Shown here piece after piece: positions 11,101 through 21,017 of a DNA stretch of 64,000 nucleotides. The notes beneath the pieces were generated by a model, which saw nothing but the letters and a program-made list of their open reading frames with translations, made no database searches and was not told the DNA's origin. The translations under genes and the position numbers were made by a program. Source of the DNA: Tomocerus qinae (taxonomy: Eukaryota > Arthropoda > Collembola > Entomobryomorpha > Tomoceridae); assembly GCA_020055645.1 (NCBI GenBank), contig CM034546.1, positions 120,516,375 to 120,580,374 of the forward strand, written 5' to 3'. The stretch's first letter is position 1, and each line of letters opens with the position of its first letter.

Positions 11101-11534
11101 CTTATAACGATTACTGCTACTTGGAATAATTTACTTCATTCATGTAAAAACAATAACATACCAAAACCGTTGCTAGAATTAGTAGCTGAAATGAGTACAA
11201 TTTGCAAATCTGTGGTTAAAGTCTTGATCAGAGCAAACGATTCAAGTGGACTGAATTCCAAGTTTCCACTTAACGAAGGAAGTTTAGGTCTTTTCTTTTT
11301 CAAACGCTGGAGACTCAGTCGAATTTTATTTAGCCTCAATTCTTCTTTCTGTAAATATTTCTCAACATATTTTACTACGTTTCTTTGAAGGTTATAAATA
11401 CTTTCGATTTCGACTTGTGCGGTATAAACTTCCCCCTCAACTAGAAGATTTCTCTTAGATGGTGCCATTGTAATTAAAAATATTCCAAAGATGAAATTAG
11501 CAGCATAATAAAGGAAATGCTTGCAATCTCTCAT
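8171..11534 (-). CDS. P4HA: Prolyl 4-hydroxylase alpha subunit, copy 1 (565 aa)
   Basis: Fe(II)/2-oxoglutarate enzyme of the ER that hydroxylates proline in collagen-like chains, normally with protein disulfide isomerase. Exons: 11534-11162, 11100-10909, 10156-9810, 9713-9480, 9381-9331, 8918-8739, 8577-8346, 8259-8171; every phase closes. Hydrophobic N-terminus, then the dimerisation region (LNLQRNVV-like, FPTKEDLNGAALALIRLQ), the peptide-binding TPR region (ADDCFEIG) and the YEALCRGE linker. The catalytic domain holds the iron ligands His452 and Asp454 (PHYDH) and His525 (TLHAACPV), plus the 2-oxoglutarate-binding Lys535 (GQKW). It ends SNKWIHERGQEF as in animal P4HA. All catalytic residues are present. 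Odd feature: the coding unit that is one exon in copy 2 (12940-12719) is split here by a transposon-filled intron (9330-8919). Exons 3, 4 and 6 of copy 2 match this gene exactly in length. Confidence 0.92.
8932..9335. mobile_element. MITE with perfect 19-bp inverted ends that forms an intron
   Basis: The left end TTACAGTATTTCCTCTATT (8932-8950) and right end AATAGAGGAAATACTGTAA (9317-9335) are exact reverse complements. The core CAGTATTTCC flanked by TA on both sides suggests a TA target duplication (Tc1/mariner-like), which is inference. The 404 bp body has no credible protein. In the gene's sense strand the splice donor ACA|GTATTT lies inside the terminal repeat, and the acceptor TTGTTAG sits 13 bases beyond the other end. 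Confidence 0.88.
10335..10677. repeat. Foldback element in intron 2 of P4HA copy 1
   Basis: The arm GGAAACAATGAAACACCATC ... TTGCTTTTCAATTG pairs with CAATTGAAAAGCAATT ... GATGGTGTTTCATTGTTTCC over roughly 75 bp. The loop carries GCTTCGCCGGTCATC. A second element (10489-10658) has landed in the right arm, so this one is the older of the two. Confidence 0.85.
10489..10658. mobile_element. Short hAT-type MITE with 8-bp target duplication
   Basis: Ends CAGGGCCGCAGC and GCTGCGGCCCTG are perfect inverted repeats. ATGGTGTT flanks both sides (10481-10488 and 10659-10666), an exact 8-bp duplication typical of hAT transposons. The body contains long G and C runs and the palindrome TTTTCGCGCTACGCGCGAAAA. 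It is nested in the foldback at 10335-10677. A related, more diverged copy is at 26273-26475. Confidence 0.92.
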
Positions 11535-12218
11535 GGTATATATCACTGAAAATTAAGATTATTTGTCATAATGTCAAATCAGCTAATATTGCCACCTATA
11601 TGCCACCTAACCTGAAACGAGAGTAACTTTTACAAATTGTACATCATGTCATGAGGACATGACATCATAAAATTAAAAAAATATTTGTGAAATCAATGAG
11701 TCATTTGGCACAGGTATGACTAGGTACTAGGTACCAAGTATATACTGGGGGTGCATATAGAATAGGAATTGTATGTAGCAAAATGACTTTCCCATTTGCT
11801 ATATAACTAGCTGTCATCGTATAAAGCATAATTGGTAATAATAATAATATGCCATTTATTATCGCAATAAAACTAATTTTATTGCGAATTTTATAGTCTT
11901 TATTTCTATTGCCAATAAATGAATCGGCACACTTGTACGGACTTCATATGATTCATACATGCGATTGTGAGATTGTGACAGTAGATATCAAAGGGCATTG
12001 TAATACAAAAATTAGGTACTACTGTGAGTAAACGTGTGGAGATAATGTGCACTAATAGTTTAGTTGAAAGTGCTATTAACCCATGTGCATGTTTACATTT
12101 TTATAAAATGAAGTGACCATTTTCAAAATACAAACATGTTTGTTTTGGGATGCAATGATACAAATACAAAGACAAATGAAACAAGATAATTTATTCTATA
12201 GTCTTGAAAAGAGCATAC
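11535..12218. other. Spacer between the two prolyl hydroxylase genes
   Basis: This 684 bp stretch follows the stop of copy 2 and precedes the start of copy 1 on the minus strand. It should hold the promoter of copy 1. It is AT-rich, and I saw no gene and no clear repeat. Confidence 0.5.
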
Positions 12219-14518
12219 TTAAATGCTTCTACAAGGTCTTATAAATTCTTGTCCACGTTCATGAATCCATTTGTTTGAAACTGTAAATGTGAATCAAATG
12301 ATGAGTGTCAATTTAAATTTTTTGAATTGAAATGAGTTATCATCATATTTGAAGTACGTACCCCATTTTTGACCAAGTAAAACCGGACAAGCCCCATGTA
12401 AAGTTCTGGTATCTCCTTGTCCATTTTCTAATAAATTGTACCAGAAAATGGCGGAACCTTTTATAGGTTTAACTCCAATTCCTAGAGAGGGAAATACGGT
12501 GCTTCCTCCTGCCTCTACGTTGCTCATGTAAATAAGAAATGTAGCTATTCGATTTCCTTCCTCTACAGTCATAAAATTGCTGGCTTGATTAGCCTAAACA
12601 TTACAAAAATTAAAATTTAATCTTCCACAAGGAAACTGTCAATACGTTTTCTCCCGAACGAGATTAATGCATATCAGGGAAATATATGTAAACAATATCA
12701 TAGACTAATAAGGCTTACATTAGAATAGTCGTAATGAGGAACATAATGTCCCCCAAGTCCATAGTTAACAACTTGCAGATCTTCAGCTGTTATCAACGAC
12801 AAACCTGTAATTAAGCTTATTCGTTTATTGACTTTAGATACAACTTTATGATCTTCGGTTAACCAAGCTATTTTGCCTATGCGAACTTGAGATTTTTGAC
12901 TACCACCTGTGACATAATTCAGTACTTGTGCTGTATCAAACTGTAACAAATGAAACACAACTTAAAAAAATAAAAAATTAGTAGAAAAATTAGAGCATTG
13001 GATGTACAAAAATATTCTTACAGTTGGTTGAGACAATTTTTTAATAGTTTCGATTTCTTCATTATGCAGCACCTGATGGTACATCATAATTGGAGGGTCG
13101 GCGTGAAGAATTTCTTGCTTTATTGGACCAATTATAGTATAATAACTGTTTCTGTGATAAGAACAGTACAATGCAGCATCGTATGACGTTTCTTCGGTTG
13201 TTTCTCCTCTACACAACGCTTCGTATTTTAGTTTCGAAGATGAATACGACAGAGGCTGAAAACGTTACAATCGTGAAAATTTGTCTCGACCACATTTTAC
13301 TAATAAATACTTGTCTGATACGAACCTTTGTTTTGTTAACGACGCTATTTTCATCCTGTTCGTCTGAGTATTCAGCGACCACACGATTCACAAGGTCATT
13401 AAGCCCCATTCCCATTGTACTGGTCATGAATTTTTCAGTTAGAGTGGTTATGCTTTGAAGTTCTGTAGCCCATAATAAATATTCCGTGATTTCTGTGTGA
13501 ATTGCAGAATTAGACAATGTCATCTGATTAATCGGCTCATTTATTTCTGATGTCACTATATTATACTTCTCTTCATTTCCAAGCTTCGCCAATGCTTCAT
13601 TCATCCATTCAATAGTACGCACGTAGTTTTTGGAATAATAACTATATTGCCCAATTTCAAAGCAATCATCGGCTATAAATCAGACCCAAACCGGTATCAA
13701 ATATTCATTTATCATTTAATAGCTAACTGACATAACAGACTTTACATTTTGTTGATTTTAAATTTTTCTGGCACCTACCGGCAAATAGGCAAAATATTTA
13801 AAATATGGCTTAATGTTCTTAGTTGCGGTTTTAAAATACTTTTACTTAAAAATGAGATACTTCTATGATTATTTACCTGTCAAGTTTGTCGCACAGCAAT
13901 AATCGTTTAAAACTCCTGAAGACAATGATGATGCATTCAATAAATACGTGTCTTGTAATCGTATTAATGCTAATGCTGCTCCGCTGAGATCTTCCTTGGT
14001 AGGAAACACATATTTCTTTCTCAGGTGTTCTATTTCGTCTGATAATTCTTTAAAACAATCCAATGTTAATTTTTATTTATTTATTTACAAAGTATTTTAA
14101 ATATTATTCCTTTAAAAGTATTTTTGTAACTACCTGCACCATTAAGACTGTTTGTGCTTGAATTGAGTACCATTTGTAGATCCGTAGTTAAAAATTTGAC
14201 CAATTTATACGCGTCGATAGGATTCAGTCCAATTTCTTCCTGGCCAAAAGCCAATCTCTTTAACTTAGATTTTTCGTTTGCCAAATGTTGCAGACTCAAT
14301 TGAATTTTTTCCAGTCGCAATTGTTCCTTCGTCAAATATTTTTCTATTGATTCTACTACATTTCTTTGAAGGTTAAGAATACTTTCAACTTCAAATTGTG
14401 AAGTATATATTTCACCTGAAACTAAAGGATTGTGTATATAGGGTACTAACACAAAGAAAAATATTCCAAATGTGAAAATTGCAAAATAAAAATAGTAGAA
14501 ACAAATATAATAATTCAT
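12219..14518 (-). CDS. P4HA: Prolyl 4-hydroxylase alpha subunit, copy 2 (550 aa)
   Basis: Tandem paralogue of the gene at 8171-11534. Exons: 14518-14134, 14047-13877, 13672-13326, 13255-13022, 12940-12719, 12593-12362, 12280-12219. It has a strongly hydrophobic N-terminus (MNYYICFYYFYFAIF), FPTKEDLSGAALALIRLQD, ADDCFEIGQYS, YEALCRGE, iron ligands His448 and Asp450 (PHYDY) and His519 (TLHGACPV), and Lys529 (GQKW). It ends in SNKWIHERGQEF and a short tail, so it should be active. The catalytic core is one uninterrupted exon here, unlike copy 1. Exon 2 is unusual: no AG exists at the place homologous to copy 1's acceptor, and the first usable AG (TTTTAAAG before 14047) makes the exon 21 bases shorter than copy 1's while keeping phase. 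Confidence 0.92.
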
Positions 14519-15663
14519 GTTCAAAAATTGAGACAACTACTAGTTTAGCATTATCGATTGATAAGCCTTTGAAAATGAAAATGAGATTTCCTTTTCTGAA
14601 AAGGAAAACTAAATTGTAAGTTGTAACTGTGTAAAACAATAATGTGTGGACCCAAGATAGAACAGTAAGGCCCGTAAACCGGATGTAAACCTAAAAGTTG
14701 TAAAATCCCTTCCTCCCACAAGTAAACGTCAACCTACCCATAGGTAGGTACTTATCCTAGTACTTTGACGAGAACGAGAGAGTGTGAACATCAAGTTACA
14801 ATTGACATTGTCCCTAGGTATGTATAGTGTAGTAGTTGGCTGCATCACAAGGCAAATGACTTGAGTCGAGTCTGTTATTTTGTGCTGTTGAACTTAGATC
14901 ACATAATAGATTCAAATTGAAATGAATTTATAGAACGATACAGGAATTTAATTCTGATATAATGGTACTTGCTGTTATTGCATGTACAGTACCAACAACC
15001 TGTGAAATTGTGACATAAAGGAAGAATTGAACCAACTGCTTTGTTGAAAATCAGTTGATCCGCTCTAATGCTCCTTTATACACAAGTTGTAATCACATTT
15101 GTTCCTTTGCTGCTTCCTGAAAATTAGCTGTCAAGTTTGCTGTTAGGTACAAGGAAATAGTGAATCCTTGTGTTAACCCCTTCTACTTCAATATTAGCAT
15201 TTTAAGCAACTAAAAGTAACTATATCCCTATCTCCCCATGTGTATTTATATGCTGTCTCATAGATAATCTTCCAAGAAAGTCTATCTATATATCTATACA
15301 AGCATATACTTGACAAACCAATGTAAAGTAAACAGAAAAGATCGTGCAAACGTTTTCTCACGGCACTGCATGCTATAATTGTCTCACGTACCCATTCTCC
15401 TATAAAGAGATTTTACGGTTTAAATACAGAATTTAAAATTGGTCTTCTTTTGAGATAAAGAGTAACATAACCATCATTTACATCAGTAATGTTGTCTTCA
15501 CCGGAAGCTGCACTGTAATTATTTAAACTTTTTAGTTAATTATGTAACATTGATATGCACTTTTATTTAAATTCATTTTATCATTGTAGATTACAAGTCC
15601 TACATAACACGTACATGATTGTATGTAACTGTAACATACCATAAACAACGGGTAAAGGTTTAA
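14519..15663. other. Intergenic stretch without a gene
   Basis: No supported coding exon, array or inverted repeat is visible. It should include the promoter of P4HA copy 2 near 14520-14700. Confidence 0.4.
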
Positions 15664-15964
15664 GGGGCTGTAGTAAAAGTCATTTTGTCAGTAAAAAGAA
15701 GTCATTTTGTCATTAGTCCAAGGAGCGGCAAATAAAGTCTTCAGGGCAGTTTCGAAAATCGTACAAAAGGCAGTAGAACGAGTAACAATGGCAGTTAAAA
15801 GACACTTTCGATTTAGTCAAAATGAAATTAAATAAACCATGTACAAATGGATGTAAAAAAGTAGCGGCAATAGAGTAAAACAGTGTCTATTTTTAGTTTA
15901 AAGCCCAGGTGCATGGAAACGAAAATGATTTCTCGACTATCATATTTGCCAGTAACTTTCTTTT

Positions 15965-16271
15965 GGAAATTCCCTAAGGATCTGAGACCACTGGTCCTAC
16001 AGCCGTACAATAATTTTTTTTAAATTCTTCGATACTTATTCTATGTAGTTATATTGAAAATTCCACATTTTGGGCTTTAACTTGAAGATATAAATTCGCA
16101 ATATATAATTCACAAAAAACACACATTTTTCGGTTTCGAACGATGATAACTTCAAGTCGAAGACCAAAATGTGGAATTTTCAATATAACTACCATAGAAT
16201 AAGTATTGAAGAATTTAAAAAAAATTATTGTACGGCTGTAGGACCAGTGGTCTCAGATCCTTAGGGAATTT
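15965..16271. repeat. Large palindrome (about 115-bp arms)
   Basis: GGAAATTCCCTAAGGATCTG, followed by AGACCACTGGTCCTACAGCC and onwards to AATTCCACATTTTGG, is repeated in reverse complement after a loop of about 75 bp. Pairing is close to perfect over about 115 bp per arm, so it could extrude as a cruciform. Confidence 0.88.
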
Positions 16272-16682
16272 TCAAAAAAAAGGACGAATTTTTCCGATTC
16301 CCATTTACCCTCTATGATAATTTTTGCTGGTTGCTCAGCAACATCCCCATTTGTGGCAAAAACAATCTGAGTCTTTTGAAACATGCACCATTGCCTTAAT
16401 CAAGACTTCCTGTATTCTATTCTTATTATTTCATAATAAGAGAATCAAGAGTCGGAGTCAAATTTTTGAAAATCACCTTAGCTACTAGCTTATTTAAATT
16501 TAAAATCCCTCTCCTTCCCCTTAGCATAAAACTGTACACTGTACAAGTACCAAAGGTATCAATTCGGTATTATCATACTTTGGTGTGCCAATTTATGCTA
16601 AGAATTTGTTGAGGGGAAAATGGAGTGAGGTGCTGGAGTGAGGTGCTAAATTCCGACTCCGACCCCAGACTACCATTGCCTT

Positions 16683-17075
16683 AATAATGTTCCTTAAATC
16701 ATTCTGATATCGAACGAGGTATTACACGATTTTGTAGGACGAATATAACGGAAGTTACGTTAATTTTTGTTTTTACCCCCTTCCCCTGTTAGGAGATGAC
16801 TGTAACCTACTTAATAGTGTTCCTTAAACCATTTTGATGTTGAACGAGGCATTACACGATTTTTTAGGATGAATAAAACGGAATTTACATCAATTTTTGG
16901 TTGTTTTGGGTTTTCACCCACTTCCCCTGTTATGGGATGATTGTAACCTACTTAATAGTGTCCTTTGAATCTTTCTGATGTCGACCTAGGTATTACACGA
17001 CTTTCTACGACGCACAGAACGGAAGTTACGTCAATTTTTAATTTTCGAACCCCACCCCTGGTCAGGGGGTGAAGC
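16683..17075. repeat. Three-copy tandem repeat, unit about 131-140 bp
   Basis: Copies near 16683, 16814 and 16954 share ACTTAATAGTGTTCCTT (first copy CCTTAATAATGTTCCTT), then TATTACACGA, AACGGAAGTTAC and TCAATTTTT, followed by a pyrimidine-rich CCCCTGTTA or related piece. Copies differ by many substitutions, so the array is old. Confidence 0.75.
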
Positions 17076-17817
17076 CGATTTTGCTCATTCACGAACTTGA
17101 TCTGTATTTTGACCCCTAGAATGCGTAAAAAAAGTTTGAGCGGATTATCTCATTCCGTTCGAAAGTTATCGTGCTTACGGACAGTTGCAGTTGGGCAGAC
17201 AAACAGATTGGCCATTCCTATAAAGCAGCTACCGCTATTCAAAATTGAGATTAAAACAAATATTATATTGAATGGCAAATACAGTAAGTCAAGTCTACCA
17301 TAATTATTAGCCTAATTATAAATAACAGTTACAACAGTAATAAGAATAAGAATTCATGGTTTCACTAGAGCTTTAGATACCCCGCGATGTCTTCCAGTTA
17401 TCTATTTGACGGCAATGTGAACCTTTTTTGCATTGTTGGGAATTTTGATTACTTTATGTATGCTGGCAATGCCATAATGTGTTTAAATATAAAATTCTTA
17501 CGAAAATAAGAACATGTACATGCTTAATTTAGATAGTTGTCAAATTAAAATGAGCTGTCATTTTCCCACATTGTTTTCCCACATTCTCTACCGTTAGTTT
17601 TCGTTTACACAGGCACTTTTTGTTGTCTAATAATAGACAACTTTTCCACCTTGATTGATATTTCGGTAATGGACAGACCAGCTTTCTTTGATGACCAGTG
17701 ATGCTTCTTCTTCAGTTTTGTACTTTTTTATGATAGTGAAATTAACTGTTGATTTTAGGACTTTGAATCCGTATCTGGATTATAGATCAACTGGGAAGAC
17801 GTTTTCAAGCTTACTAT

Positions 17818-18036
17818 GATCGCCAAATAACTTTGGACAATAAGATTGAAGAACAATAAAACCGATAAGAATACATAATAGGCGAGTTCGCGTTTCAGTG
17901 AGCACGAACAAAGGTGCTCATTGAAGCACGAACTCCTGTATTGTTCATGCTCACTGATGCGCGAACTCGCCTATTATATTTTCTTATCGGTTTTATTATT
18001 CTTCAATCTTATTGTCCAAACTTATTTGGTGATCAT
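17818..18036. repeat. Large palindrome (about 100-bp arms)
   Basis: CGCCAAATAACTTTGGACAA ... ACCGATAAGAA ... TAATAGGCGAGTTCGCG is mirrored by CGCGAACTCGCCTATTA ... TTCTTATCGGT ... TTGTCCAAACTTATTTGG. A short spacer includes a second internal mirror around GAGCACGAAC. Confidence 0.85.
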
Positions 18037-18421
18037 GTACAGTCGGTCAGTCAGTCCCCAACACAAATAGACATTTGTATAGTATTCTTAGAATGAGTGC
18101 CTTATCATTTCTTGTAGATAACCAGCTACCTTTCTATTGAATTGAGCTAGCTGTGATAATTCAATACGCTCATGATTTTGTGCTATATACATTACTATAC
18201 CACTAAAAATATTCATATTTATGCATTCACGTCACCAATAATCTCTTCATGTTCATGTTTCATGCCCATTACAGGAAATAGAATTCATGTCAGTACTGCC
18301 GCCGTTATTACTCGTTCTACTGCCTTTCGTACTTTTTTGGTACTGCCCCAAAGACTTTATTTTACCGCTCCTTGGACTAATGACTTCTTTTTACTGACAA
18401 AATGACTTTTTCTACAGCCCC

Positions 18422-19210
18422 ATGTACACCATGCCCATAAACATCATTTCACCTAATTATTCAAATAAATGCTTAAATCATATTTATTTCGATAGCGATT
18501 AGCGATTCTAATTGACCATAATTACAAATGGTACCGTTAAAAGCCAAGCCTTACGCATGCTCAGCAGAAATTCGATATCCAACTAGATATACCATCTTCA
18601 GCTAGTGATTTAAATGCAGAGGAAATTTTTAAATGTTACGTTAGATGAATTGAAATTTTATTCACGGTGACACGTACTTGTTGAGTCAGACTCGCTGAAA
18701 GAGTCAAACATCCGTTACGAATAAAGCAAGTCGTGGCCAAAGTTACTCCTAATCCGAATCACGTAATATGAATCAGCATATAACTAACATACAGTTAAAG
18801 TCTATAATTATAACTGATGATACATAGATTCTGAAAATTTAAACAAGAGATTTTGACAGTTTGTTATTGTTGGCCTTATGGCACTTTGTACACAGAAAAG
18901 TACCTTTTGTGTTTAATGTGGCATCTGACAAAAATGGAGACGTATGGAACTAATGCCGAGATTTCTTACTGTTCTTTGTAACCATGAAATGATAATTTAT
19001 AAATTAGAAAAGATTACTATCATCATGACATGACAGATAAGCTATAATATGTTGGCAATTTTAATAAAAACTTCGTCAGCTACTTAAATAGCTTAATATT
19101 ATGTGGTATACGAAAATCATAACTTTTACACAGCCAATCTTTTTTACAAGTTTGTATCTAATTTTTTTTAGCAATTTAATTTGTAGATAAGTATTACATA
19201 ATATTTTGGT
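18422..19210. other. Intergenic stretch without a gene
   Basis: AT-rich sequence between two mobile elements. No exon, array or inverted repeat was recognised. Confidence 0.4.
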
Positions 19211-19218
19211 TTTATTAT

Positions 19219-19857
19219 CAGAGCTGGAACATTTATTTTCTTAAAAGTCCAAAATATTTATTTAAATATTTACTGAAAAAAGGGAAAACATTTTTTAAAA
19301 CATTTTCTCTCTATTTCATTTATAATGTGTAATAAGTATAAATTACATCAAGGACGTATTGACGGATGGGCTTTACGGGCTGAAGCCCACCCGAAATCCA
19401 AGAAAAATGGAATTTTTTCTCAAATTAGCAAAACATTTCGCAATTATTTGCCATTTTAAGCCATTTTTGACTCATTTCAGTCAAAAAATGCCAAAAATTT
19501 TCTCGCTACTCGCGAATATACATAATTAAAATATCTATTGGAAATCTTAGAAACTCAGTTCTGTACAATTTTGCACATCCTACTGTAAATGGCGCATAAA
19601 TATTTGCTTAACTTTTGCTATTTTGATAAAATAACGTATTAATGTAGTAAAAATGGCTAAAATATTTAATAATATTTTTTTATGAACAGAATATTTACAT
19701 AAATATTTATATTTACAAAACCCCGGAAATATTTTAAAAAAATGTTTTCGAGTGCGTCTCAAAATGCTCCAAATATTGCAAAACGTTTGCATATGGAAGC
19801 ATATAAGCGTAGTGTCTAACATGAAAAACATTTTTTTAAATAAATGTTCCAGCTCTG
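19219..19857. mobile_element. hAT-type MITE with perfect 8-bp target duplication
   Basis: Ends CAGAGCTGGAACATTTATTT and AAATAAATGTTCCAGCTCTG are perfect inverted repeats over 20 bp. TTTATTAT flanks both sides exactly (19211-19218 and 19858-19865). The 8-bp duplication and the CAG start match hAT elements. There is no transposase frame. A piece at about 19365-19510 (GGGCTGAAGCCCACCCGAAATCC ... CTCGCTACTCGCGA, read as two short words) resembles the interior of the 10489 element and may be a nested insertion. Confidence 0.92.
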
Positions 19858-20130
19858 TTTATTATGTACTACAGACTACAGACTTGCAGTACATAAACAT
19901 AATACATCATACAAAATACAGATACTTACTATTGCAAGAAGCTATTGACTAACTACTAATATTAACTACTGTATAATGGATTAAAGCTTGAGAAGTATTT
20001 AGTAAAATATAACCTGCCGACAAAAAGGATAAGCGAGTTTGTTTCTCTAATTGATGTAACATTGCTGTAGGGTCGGACACAGACCAGTCGGATATCTTTA
20101 TTGATACCCACCTGCTCTTCAGTTCAATTG

Positions 20131-20280
20131 TGAAAATTTGAGACAATGTAAGACTAACTAAAACAACTTGAGACAAATCGAGACAATTTGAAACTACCTG
20201 AGACAAATTGAAAATACTTGAGACAAATTGAAACAACTTAAGACAATTTAAGACAAATTGATTTAAAGTAATTGAGTCAG
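20131..20280. repeat. Degenerate 10-bp-unit array (ACTTGAGACA/AATTGAAACA)
   Basis: Read in tens the sequence runs ACTTGAGACA, AATCGAGACA, ATTTGAAACT, ACCTGAGACA, AATTGAAAAT, ACTTGAGACA, AATTGAAACA, ACTTAAGACA, ATTTAAGACA, AATTGATTTA. The open minus frame across it (19949-20293) is a product of the repeat and is not accepted as a gene. Confidence 0.75.
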
Positions 20281-21017
20281 TTTTATTATTCATAATGGAA
20301 ATAATAGCATTGTTTAAAAATGTTAATAATACCTATTCATATCCAGTAAGTAAACATTCAAACAAAAATGTTATAATTTAAGCATGTAAGTAATAGTATT
20401 ATTTTTTAACGTTTATAAACTCTACCTGTTGTACTCAGAGTCTTTCCGACAATAATGGTGAACTGAATCATTCTGTGCAGATAATATAGTGCTAAATATG
20501 TAGCTAAAAGCGTGACAACTAGTCAGACAAGTTTGTTGTTCACTTAAATTAGCCCTTAAGTTAAAGGTGTTTAATGCACTAACCTGGTAACAGCAAAAAA
20601 GATTGCATAACTAATCAAAAAAATATTAATTTAACTTGCCAGTACTTGAACTGAAGTTTGCTTACCACATCATAATGCTATTTCATGAGAAGACACTATC
20701 ATTTGAATACCTATGTTCTCCTTATGTTCTTCATATATTCTTTTGTATGATATGGATGACCCTGTTTGACCCAAATGCATAATGATACCCAGTATGCAAT
20801 TTATTGATGTTTATGTTATTAATTCATGCACAATCTTTTAATGCTTCTGGGATTTTCTGACAAAACGTAAACATGCCGGCTATTTCCGCACATGTTTTAC
20901 TATTTCAGATTAAGCATGAGTATCTCCTACTATTAATACACTCGCTAAATACTTGTATTTTCCTCTATTTAGTGTACACATTTGTTAAGTAATAAATTTA
21001 TATAAGATACAGATACA
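20281..21017 (+). promoter_or_regulatory. 5' flank of lectin gene A, duplicated with gene B
   Basis: From about 20570 this flank is similar to 29025-29423 upstream of gene B. Shared pieces include AAGGTG, TAATGCAC, TTTGCTTA, GACCCAA, AATGCATAATGATAC, ACAATCTTTTAATGCTTC and GGATTTTCTGA. The duplication therefore carried promoter DNA as well as exons. No clear TATA box was identified. Confidence 0.6.

Larger units (their letters stand above)
15664..18421. mobile_element. 2.76 kb non-coding element with ~130-bp inverted ends
   Basis: The left end GGGGCTGTAGTAAAAGTC, followed by CATTTTGTCAGTAAAAAG, AGTCCAAGGAGCGG, GGCAGTAGAACGAGTAA, recurs in reverse complement at 18295-18421, ending CTACAGCCCC. 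The arms pair over about 130 bp with small indels. No transposase frame is present, and no target duplication was found, so the family is unassigned. The interior holds the palindromes at 15965-16271 and 17818-18036 and the tandem array at 16683-17075. Either this is a single complex foldback element or unrelated elements have piled up between one element's ends. Confidence 0.65.

Noticed and set aside
19949-20293. 114-codon minus frame
   Set aside because: Low-complexity product of the 10-bp GAGACA array; no splice or family support.
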